Source of the DNA: Massiliimalia timonensis
Lineage (GTDB): Bacteria > Bacillota > Clostridia > Oscillospirales > Ruminococcaceae
NCBI RefSeq assembly: GCF_900186585.1
Contig: NZ_FYDD01000002.1
Location: 1-64,000 of the forward strand
DNA length: 64,000 nt
Reading direction: 5' to 3'
In this document: positions 36,546-42,447 of the stretch, piece by piece
How positions within the stretch are numbered: the first letter of the stretch is position 1
Layout: the number at the start of each line of letters is the position of its first letter
Translations under genes and position numbers: made by a program
The notes under the pieces: model-generated
Told to the model about the DNA's origin: nothing
The model's database searches: none
Seen by the model: only the letters and a program-made list of their open reading frames with translations

Positions 36546-37330
36546 TCGATCAGCCCAAAATGACACAGGGCAGAAAAGATCCCATCGTGATCCGTATCTG
36601 AAGTGACATAGTCCGCGGCTTCTTTCACTGGGGCGCCGGCGTTTCCCGTAGCGACCCCGATCTTGGCAAAGCGAAGCATTTCGATGTCATTCCCGCCGTC
36701 GCCAAAGGCCATGCATTCTTCCCGGGAAAGGCCGAAATGTTCCAGCATTTTTTGAAGCCCTACCGCTTTGCCGCCCAGTTCATGGATCACATCCACAAAC
36801 AAAGGGTTCCATCTGGCAAGCCGGCAGTTGGGCACATGGGTAAGAAAACCGCTCTCCTCCTGCTGCGATATGTAAGCGCAGAGCTGGTAGGTAGTATGGG
36901 AAAGGGTACGGCCGGTATCATCGACTGGCGGCTGGGATACGGTAGGTCCCAGAAAGCTGCGCAGCTCCAACACCTTTTGGTTGACGTGGTTGAGATAGGT
37001 GTAGTCAAGTTCTACGAATTCGCAGGCAATTTGTCTTTGCTTCATATAGGGGATCGAGGCTTGCAAGGTTGCCGTCGACAAAGGCAGTTCGTGAATCACC
37101 TGGCTGCCTGCGATGCAGTATTGCCCATTTAGCAAAACACAGCCGTCGAATGAAAACCGCAGCAGGTGTTCTGCCTCTGCCAGTGCGCGGGGGGATCGGC
37201 CGCTTGCCACGAATAGCTTGATCCCTTTTTCTTGCAGTTGTTCCAAAGCAGTACGGGTGCTTTGCGGCATCTGATGCGTATGGAAACTTAAAAGTGTGCC
37301 GTCGATGTCAAAAAATACAGCTTTTATCAT
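36542..37330 (-). CDS. Cof-type HAD phosphatase
   Basis: A 262-residue haloacid-dehalogenase hydrolase, subfamily IIB (Cof). Motif I is FFDIDGTLL (nucleophile Asp8 and Asp10), motif II is FVASGRSPRAL, and motif IV is AFGDGGNDIEML with a GKAVGLQK Lys before it. These enzymes dephosphorylate sugar phosphates, pyridoxal phosphate or flavin phosphates. It lies 22 bases downstream of the low-molecular-weight phosphatase gene, so the two are probably co-transcribed. Confidence 0.88.
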   Translation of the reverse strand: MIKAVFFDIDGTLLSFHTHQMPQSTRTALEQLQEKGIKLFVASGRSPRALAEAEHLLRFSFDGCVLLNGQYCIAGSQVIHELPLSTATLQASIPYMKQRQIACEFVELDYTYLNHVNQKVLELRSFLGPTVSQPPVDDTGRTLSHTTYQLCAYISQQEESGFLTHVPNCRLARWNPLFVDVIHELGGKAVGLQKMLEHFGLSREECMAFGDGGNDIEMLRFAKIGVATGNAGAPVKEAADYVTSDTDHDGIFSALCHFGLIE

Positions 37331-37352
37331 GAAAAAATCCTTTCAATAGGGT

Positions 37353-37811
37353 TTAATTTTTTTGTGTGACCTCCCGCAGCAGGGCTTGGCAGCCCAACAG
37401 GACATCTTGGTAGGTTTGTTCAAAATCTCCGGTATACCATGGGTCGGCAATATCTCTGTTAAGTCCGGCGAATTCCAGCAAAGAGGCTACCTTATGCTGA
37501 TGGTCGTTTCCAATGATACGACGGATATTTGACAGATTGTAGCGATCCATGGCGATCAGATGATCATAGGTCTGATAATCCTGTTTTGTCAGCTGTACGG
37601 CTCGTCTGGAAGAAAACGGGATCTTTTTTTCGGTTAATTTTTTTCTGGTACCATAATGGATGTCATTGCCGATCTCCTCCCGGCTGGTAGCGGCAGAGGC
37701 GATCACAAATTGGTCCGCCATCCCTTGCTTTCGCACCAGTTCTTTCATCACAAACTCCGCCATCGGCGAACGGCAGATGTTGCCGTGGCAGATGAAAAGT
37801 ATCTTTGTCAA
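37353..37811 (-). CDS. Low-molecular-weight protein-tyrosine phosphatase
   Basis: A 152-residue LMW-PTP. The P-loop VLFICHGNICRSPM-type sequence (here ILFICHGNICRSPMAE) carries catalytic Cys9 and Arg15, and the general acid Asp lies in IADPWYTGDFEQTY. It starts with TTG, supported by AAGGAG 7 bases ahead. Members remove phosphate from protein tyrosine or arginine. Located just upstream of the Cof phosphatase in the same transcript. Confidence 0.9.
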   Translation of the reverse strand: MTKILFICHGNICRSPMAEFVMKELVRKQGMADQFVIASAATSREEIGNDIHYGTRKKLTEKKIPFSSRRAVQLTKQDYQTYDHLIAMDRYNLSNIRRIIGNDHQHKVASLLEFAGLNRDIADPWYTGDFEQTYQDVLLGCQALLREVTQKN

Positions 37812-37884
37812 ATTTGTTTCTCCTTATTTCATGAATGTTGGTAAGCGGCAAAAGGTTTTTTACGCTTTCACCGTAAACCTGCAG

Positions 37885-38310
37885 TTATCCGGATTTTATT
37901 GACTCAAGCCAAATAAACCACGGCTTGCCAAAGGTTTTTCTGGCTGCTACAGCAAAGACCATTAGTGCCAAAGCCATACCACCCATGGCGGCTACAGCCA
38001 AAATCACCCCAAATTGGGTCAGCCGGTTTAGCTCATCCGCGTTTTCCGAAGCTACCACTTTTCCGTTTTTATCAAAATACAGGTTGATATGGGTACCGTC
38101 AGACAAGCTTTGGGGCTGCCCCAAAGCTTCTACTGGGATATAGTGCAGAGTGTTTTTTACATAACGCACTTGCCCCGCTTCTATCCGTCCGGTGCGGGAC
38201 TCCTCGTACTCGCCCTGATAGCCTTTCGGCGCGGAGGATATCGTGTATCCGATCAAAATAAAAAGGAGGATACAAAATAGCAGGATAAGGCCAAGCAGCC
38301 ACCGAAACAT
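37885..38310 (-). CDS. DUF3592-like two-helix membrane protein
   Basis: A 141-residue protein with an N-terminal membrane helix (MFRWLLGLILLFCILLFILI), an extracytoplasmic beta-rich part (PVEALGQPQSLSDGTHINLY) and a second helix (GVILAVAAMGGMALALMVFA). This layout is that of DUF3592 proteins. ATG 38310 is chosen because it lies 2 bases behind the stop of a small upstream ORF, the sign of translational coupling; a TTG at 38334 with GGAG ahead is the alternative. Function unknown. Confidence 0.6.
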   Translation of the reverse strand: MFRWLLGLILLFCILLFILIGYTISSAPKGYQGEYEESRTGRIEAGQVRYVKNTLHYIPVEALGQPQSLSDGTHINLYFDKNGKVVASENADELNRLTQFGVILAVAAMGGMALALMVFAVAARKTFGKPWFIWLESIKSG

Positions 38311-38312
38311 TT

Positions 38313-38441
38313 TTAAAAAGGCTTGGGCGGCCAACGTCTCTCCGGCAGTTTTATGGGGCTTTTATTGAGAGAAAATCCCAGCCGGATCACATTGAGGCCT
38401 TTCATTGTATTGGTATTGGCCGCGATGTCATTGAGATCCAT
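38313..38441 (-). CDS. Small hypothetical protein (42 residues), coupled to the next gene
   Basis: An ORF starting MDLNDIAANTNTMKGLNVIR and ending in KLPERRWPPKPF, with a good AGGAGAG site 7 bases before the ATG. Its stop is 2 bases before the ATG of the membrane protein gene. No family is recognised and no membrane segment is seen. It could be a real small protein or a translated leader that feeds ribosomes to the next gene. Confidence 0.45.
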   Translation of the reverse strand: MDLNDIAANTNTMKGLNVIRLGFSLNKSPIKLPERRWPPKPF

Positions 38442-38481
38442 TTGTCAGCTCTCCTGTCCTTTGAAGAATGCGCTTGGGATT

Positions 38482-39141
38482 TTACACAAGCTCCTCTTCG
38501 CGGGAAGAAGCTGCTTTTACCGGAAGCCGGATCACTGTCTTTAGATTTTTCGGGTCACAGCGCCGCGCGTCGCTAAGATAGATCTCGTGGTGGAAACGCC
38601 CCTTGGAGATGTCGAGCTGGCGGCCGTTCTGTTCTGCAAACACTTCCATGCGCCGAATGGTTTCCGGTTCGCCGTCATATGGCCCCAGATGCATGCACTG
38701 CACACATTCGCCCTCGGTATAACTGAAAAATTCCACATCAGAGAAATCATCCTGTTTTTTATGGGCCGCTTCCTCTACAGCCCAGATAAAGTCGTCCCGC
38801 GTGACAAAATCGGGCAGGCGGATCAAAGAGATCCATTGAAAGTTTTCTTTTTTGCTGTAGTCGATCCCGGGTTTTCCATCCTCCATCCACCAAAATCCTT
38901 CCAGCGGAGGGACGACATATTCAAAAAAGCCTTCGATGTCATGCCCTGCTTTCCGGCTCATTTTCAGGGTGAAAGCTACTCCGTAAAGCTTACCGATCGC
39001 CTGCTTGTAGGCGCCGTCCTCCTGATTGGGATCACCGCTGCCCCTTATGGCTAAAAAATTCATAGCAGGCACACAAACTAATTCCGGCCGGTTTTTGGGA
39101 AGATAAAATTCCCGGTACTCTTTTTTATAATCAAACGGCAT
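38482..39141 (-). CDS. GyrI-like small-molecule-binding domain protein
   Basis: A 219-residue protein of the GyrI-like family: ELVCVPAMNFLAIRGSGDPN, a central YVVPPLEGFWW-like ligand pocket strand, and CVQCMHLGPYDGEPETI with the conserved HxGPY. It has no DNA-binding domain, so it stands as a free ligand-binding or hydrolase-like GyrI protein. ATG 39141 is used because GAGGGG lies before it; the longer frame is unsupported. Confidence 0.8.
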   Translation of the reverse strand: MPFDYKKEYREFYLPKNRPELVCVPAMNFLAIRGSGDPNQEDGAYKQAIGKLYGVAFTLKMSRKAGHDIEGFFEYVVPPLEGFWWMEDGKPGIDYSKKENFQWISLIRLPDFVTRDDFIWAVEEAAHKKQDDFSDVEFFSYTEGECVQCMHLGPYDGEPETIRRMEVFAEQNGRQLDISKGRFHHEIYLSDARRCDPKNLKTVIRLPVKAASSREEELV

Positions 39142-39283
39142 AGGATTCCCCTCTTTCTGCGTTCTATTATAGGGGAAAACAGAAAGAAAAACAAGAGAGT
39201 GCAATGCGCGCCAGAAAAAATATGTGGCAGATTTCTATTTTTTATGATACATAATAGAATGAAACAAAATAGGAGGTGCCAGA

Positions 39284-39349
39284 ATGGTGCAGGTAAACGG
39301 AAAACGATGCATTTTTATTCTGCACGAAACTGACTCAAATTCAACCTAA
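39284..39349 (+). pseudogene. Truncated gene start (21 codons) at the island edge
   Basis: AGGAGGTGCCAG is followed by ATG and the peptide MVQVNGKRCIFILHETDSNS plus one residue, then a stop. The near-perfect ribosome site suggests the 5' end of a real gene whose body was replaced by the toxin cassette that follows. MVQVNGK resembles the N-terminus of ThiS-type sulfur carriers, but 7 residues cannot prove this. Confidence 0.35.
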
Positions 39350-39725
39350 TATCATTGAAAAAACAACAAAAAAGCCTAGAATGAAAATGCATAATATAGT
39401 ATATCAGGGAGCACAGATAGCTGGAAGTGTCGTTGTTACGATATTTGGCTTGGGGCAACTTTCTTCGATATTTACAATAGCCTCATATATTGCAGATAGT
39501 GCTACTACTCAAATTCACGATTACATAGATACTCGTAATCATGGGAAAGGAGCAAAAATCACTTATTATATTAGCCGAGGATATAAAACAATTAAAAAAC
39601 CGGTATATAGATGGTATACAATCAAACGAACCTATTATCGACGCCGAAAACTGGTGAGTTATAAAAAAGTCAAAATTGCTTATTTCTATATTAGCGGTTG
39701 GCCAAAAATAACATGGAATAGGTGA
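39297..39725 (+). pseudogene. Orphan Rhs-type toxin tip, membrane-active type (no core, no start)
   Basis: Open frame without a ribosome site at the first ATG (39381). Coding-like sequence extends upstream of that ATG (QPNIIEKTTKKPRMKMHNIV), so the tip is cut off from a longer toxin. It has one or two hydrophobic helices (AGSVVVTIFGLGQLSSIFTI) and a basic, Tyr-rich beta tail (VYRWYTIKRTYYRRRKLVS; end PKITWNR). The same layout, hydrophobic hairpin then basic tail, is seen in the C-terminus of the large Rhs protein at 42448. A membrane immunity gene overlaps its stop. I interpret it as a displaced toxin C-terminus; no Pfam family is recognised. Confidence 0.5.
39672..39723 (+). repeat. Direct repeat A, copy 1 (toxin tail)
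   Basis: The last 17 codons of the orphan toxin tip; matches 41232-41283 with about 8 differences in 52 bases. Confidence 0.85.
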
Positions 39726-39730
39726 AAAAA

Positions 39731-40120
39731 ATGAAAATGCATTATTTCAGCTCATTATGGATCATTGTATTAATGGGAATACTTGGAACCATCGGAATGA
39801 TTATTTTAAGTATTACTCATCGAAAAGAGCGTCCAGATATTAAATTTCTTACGCTGTATATTTTATTTCTTACGATTATCTTTTTCCTGGCTGCCATGGT
39901 CGAGTCCTTTATGATTTGGGAAGAACTGAAGACTTTTCTTTCAATTATGCTCGGATTATCTTATCCACTGTTTATGCTGGGTATGACACTTAACTTAATT
40001 TATCCCGTAAAAAAAGGGACTTGTCAGCCATGGGTTCTTATATTTGTGATATGTATGACCATAATCTCCGTAGTACACTATTTCTTAAACGGTCGGCCAT
40101 ATGAATTTTATACTCCGTAA
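39731..40120 (+). CDS. Four-helix membrane protein, putative toxin immunity protein (copy 1)
   Basis: A 129-residue membrane protein with about four helices (SLWIIVLMGILGTIGMIILS; ILFLTIIFFLAAMVESFMIW; a third around LFMLGMTLNLIYP; WVLIFVICMTIISVVHYFL). It follows directly on the orphan toxin tip, the order toxin-immunity used by polymorphic toxin loci. ATG 39731 is chosen with AATAGG upstream; a GTG overlapping the toxin stop (39722) is possible. A near-copy lies at 41291. Family not recognised; the immunity role is inferred from position and duplication. Confidence 0.55.
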   Translation: MKMHYFSSLWIIVLMGILGTIGMIILSITHRKERPDIKFLTLYILFLTIIFFLAAMVESFMIWEELKTFLSIMLGLSYPLFMLGMTLNLIYPVKKGTCQPWVLIFVICMTIISVVHYFLNGRPYEFYTP

Positions 40121-40169
40121 TATTCTTTCAGTCACAGAATGCGCAGTCTAACTCTGCGCATTCTGTGAT
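39999..40169 (+). repeat. Direct repeat B, copy 1 (immunity 3' end plus hairpin)
   Basis: 171 bases covering the end of the immunity gene and the hairpin behind it; matches 41523-41693 with only about four differences and no gaps. Confidence 0.92.
40132..40168 (+). terminator. 15-bp hairpin after immunity gene copy 1
   Basis: TCACAGAATGCGCAG pairs perfectly with CTGCGCATTCTGTGA around a 7-base loop. The T-tract is missing because the repeat joins an Rhs fragment right after it. Confidence 0.7.
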
Positions 40170-40186
40170 AAACTACACGTCAAACC

Positions 40187-40315
40187 GGGTATTATTACCT
40201 GCAATCCCGTTATTATGATCCGGAATGAGGACGATTTATCAATGCGGATACTACTGAAGTTCTGGCAAAAGAAAATTCTGCGATTGAGTCCAATATTTTT
40301 GCGTATTGTAATAAT
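40187..40315 (+). repeat. Inverted repeat of the Rhs core tip, silent copy
   Basis: 129 bases about 90% identical to the complement of 43033-43161 in the live rhs gene. Encodes GYYYLQSRYYDPE-stop-GRFINADTTEVL...YCNN in the same frame. Includes a 23-base block identical in both copies. Confidence 0.92.
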
Positions 40316-40867
40316 GATCCAGTGAATTTTGATGATCATACGGGTTATAAAAGAAAACCGGTAATAAATTGGACGAGTAAGTTAAATCGCACGATGAGAA
40401 TAAACGCAAACAAATTTCTTAGCTATATTTTACAACAAATTAAAACAAAACCGGCAAAAACTGCGCTTAAAAATATTATACAGTATTTTTATCGTCAAGC
40501 TAAATCATATGGTGCTTGGGATCTTAAAAGACAGAATAGTTGGAAATTTAATAAAAAATATGATTATATCTATAAATATGGTTCTAAAACATATTATTTA
40601 CGTAGTGATGATCCAGGAAACATTCATTTTGGATATGTAGGTGCTGTATTTTTCCCATCTAGCGTTCTTCGTGCTGGAGCGGGGATATATCAAATCAAGT
40701 CTGGTACGTCAAAATTTAAATATTGGTTTACATTTTTTGATGATCCACGTGATAGTTCAATGATTGCGCTTGGTGCAAAAATTTTTGGACAATCAAGTAT
40801 AATTGGCGTTGCAGCAAAACGAACTATTAAAAATTTTTTCAATAAAATAAGGCTTCGCTGGATATAG
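40187..40867 (+). pseudogene. Silent Rhs C-terminal cassette with bacterial-toxin-44-like domain
   Basis: The frame begins inside the Rhs core signature (YYLQSRYYDPE, then TGA where Trp is expected, then GRFINAD) and runs through a junction NDPVNFDDHTGYKRK into a ~175-residue toxin domain ending at 40867. The toxin has AKSYGAWDLKRQNSWKFNKK, NIHFGYVGAVFFPSSVLRAG and FDDPRDSSMIALGAKIFGQ, matching the conserved NIHYGYVG...GAG...DDP pattern of Bacterial toxin 44 (Ntox44), a predicted nuclease. It has no start or RBS and a stop in the core, so it is not expressed as it lies. It is a stored alternative tip for the big rhs gene. Confidence 0.75.
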
Positions 40868-40885
40868 AAAGGGGTACACGTCTTT

Positions 40886-41233
40886 ATGAAACACATTAAG
40901 TCCCTAGTGTTAGCGGTTAATATCATAATGATTGCCCTATTAACAAGTTGTAATTCATTGCCCAAGACAGCAAAATATATACACTCTTATCCATCTCCTA
41001 CCGGGGAATATATTTTAGACATATACTTTGAACCTGGTAATGCTACTGTCGATTATACGACTTACGGAATTATTCGGAATGAAGGCTCTAAAGGAAAAAT
41101 AATTTATAAACAATATCATTTGGAAGAATCAGATGTCTACTGGGTAGATGAAGAAACAGTATCAATTAATGATATTCAGATAAAAATACATGGCAAAATT
41201 TACGAAAGCTATGAATACCCTGAAGAAAATTAA
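40886..41233 (+). CDS. DUF5412-like lipoprotein, probable immunity protein of the toxin-44 cassette
   Basis: A 115-residue lipoprotein: signal SLVLAVNIIMIALLTSC (Cys near residue 22) and a beta-rich domain with YPSPTGEYILDIYFEPGNAT and VYWVDEETVSIND, the pattern of DUF5412 proteins. GAAAGGGG precedes the ATG. It lies 18 bases behind the toxin-44 tip, the place of an immunity gene. A surface lipoprotein is unusual as immunity to a nuclease, so it may instead belong to a different toxin or block entry. Its 3' end joins directly onto a fragment of toxin tail. Confidence 0.6.
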   Translation: MKHIKSLVLAVNIIMIALLTSCNSLPKTAKYIHSYPSPTGEYILDIYFEPGNATVDYTTYGIIRNEGSKGKIIYKQYHLEESDVYWVDEETVSINDIQIKIHGKIYESYEYPEEN

Positions 41234-41283
41234 AATTGCTTATTTCTATATTAGCAGCCGGCCTAAATTAACATGGAATAGGT
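41232..41283 (+). repeat. Direct repeat A, copy 2 (toxin tail remnant)
   Basis: Encodes KIAYFYISSRPKLTWNR-stop, the end of the orphan toxin, detached from any toxin body; matches 39672-39723. Confidence 0.85.
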
Positions 41284-41290
41284 GATAGAT

Positions 41291-41644
41291 ATGAAAATTC
41301 TCTATCTTAGTTCTTTATGGATATATGTTGTAATAGGGGCTCCTAGTATTGTTCTATCAGATATTAAATTTTTTATCCCTTATATCTTGTTAATTACAAC
41401 GCTTGCTTTCTTAGGAGCAATGATTGAAACATTTGATATATGGGAAAATCTAAAAGGTTTTGTATCGGTTGCACTTGGTCTAATGCCATCATTTACAAAT
41501 TTAGGAATCGCTCTTTCGCTGGTTTATCCCGTAAAAAAAGGGACTTGTCAGCTATGGGTTCTTATATTTATGATAAGTATGACCATAATCTCCGTAGTAC
41601 ACTATTTCTTAAACGGTCGACCATATGAATTTTATACTCCGTAA
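41291..41644 (+). CDS. Membrane protein, putative immunity protein (copy 2)
   Basis: A 117-residue paralogue of the protein at 39731: similar helices (LYLSSLWIYVVIGAPSIVLS; YILLITTLAFLGAMIETFDI) and a nearly identical last 40 residues (YPVKKGTCQLWVLIF...HYFLNGRPYEFYTP). The first two thirds have diverged and are 12 residues shorter. It follows a 17-codon scrap of toxin tail, so it is an orphan immunity gene. Such copies can protect against neighbours that carry the matching toxin (inference from polymorphic toxin systems). Confidence 0.55.
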   Translation: MKILYLSSLWIYVVIGAPSIVLSDIKFFIPYILLITTLAFLGAMIETFDIWENLKGFVSVALGLMPSFTNLGIALSLVYPVKKGTCQLWVLIFMISMTIISVVHYFLNGRPYEFYTP

Positions 41645-41693
41645 TATTCTTTCAGTCACAGAATGCGCAGTCTAACTCTGCGCATTCTGTGAT
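41523..41693 (+). repeat. Direct repeat B, copy 2
   Basis: Same content as 39999-40169: end of immunity gene plus 15-bp hairpin. Confidence 0.92.
41656..41692. terminator. 15-bp hairpin after immunity gene copy 2
   Basis: Identical to the hairpin at 40132, here followed by TTTTAAA. It lies between convergent genes and can end transcripts from either side. Confidence 0.8.
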
Positions 41694-41699
41694 TTTAAA

Positions 41700-42437
41700 T
41701 TAGATCTCTTTTCCATTAATCATTTTTAAACAAGATAAGTAGAAACAAGGGATAACCCAAAGCCCCATACCACATATAAATGGAGGATTTATGAACCAAA
41801 AGGATCCTATACTATATGATTGAGTGAGAAGAAAATAAGCAGCAATAATGACAGTAGCAAAAATTATCCAAGGCCAGAAAGTCAGTCCAATTAATAAAGT
41901 TTTACCTAAATATGTCCAATAGGTATGAAAAAGTGTATGATTGTTATTTGGCTTAAGTTCCGATGAAATAGAATAACAGGAAATAATAATAAGCCACATA
42001 TTACTGAGAAGAGCACCAACTGTAATTAGAATTGACAACAGACTCCAAGTAAAAATATATTCCGTATAGATCATAGAAAAAAGCTTTATGCTTAAAATAG
42101 CTGAATAGAGGCAATCAGCAGGCAACTTTATTTTTATGTATTTGGATAAACAATCTTTTGGATTTTTATATGGTAGAAATAATTCTTTGAGTTTCCCATG
42201 AGGAAGATAGAGAATTCGAAGAAATCCAAGAAATAGCGGAAATGTGATCATTCCCCAGAAAACAGACCAACTTAATAGCACAAACAAATCGGGCCAACCG
42301 GCCCAAACAATAGGACTATTCCATTTATTGTATTGTGCAAATGTTTCTATTACGATATAGATGAAAGCTATGAGGAATAAATAAGGATTCTGAATCAGCT
42401 TTTTTCTGGCAATTTGTTTACAAGATTTAATTTTCAT
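41700..42437 (-). CDS. Polytopic membrane protein, putative immunity protein of the Rhs toxin
   Basis: A 245-residue membrane protein with about six helices (YLFLIAFIYIVIETFAQY; PDLFVLLSWSVFWGMITFPL; SLLSILITVGALLSNMWLII; ILLIGLTFWPWIIF-like; CGMGLWVIPCFYLSC). It starts 10 bases after the rhs stop with an AAAGGAG site, the invariable place of the cognate immunity gene. No known family is recognised. Its membrane location suggests that the toxin tip attacks the membrane, or that the protein blocks toxin entry. Confidence 0.6.
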   Translation of the reverse strand: MKIKSCKQIARKKLIQNPYLFLIAFIYIVIETFAQYNKWNSPIVWAGWPDLFVLLSWSVFWGMITFPLFLGFLRILYLPHGKLKELFLPYKNPKDCLSKYIKIKLPADCLYSAILSIKLFSMIYTEYIFTWSLLSILITVGALLSNMWLIIISCYSISSELKPNNNHTLFHTYWTYLGKTLLIGLTFWPWIIFATVIIAAYFLLTQSYSIGSFWFINPPFICGMGLWVIPCFYLSCLKMINGKEI

Positions 42438-42447
42438 ATGCACTCCT

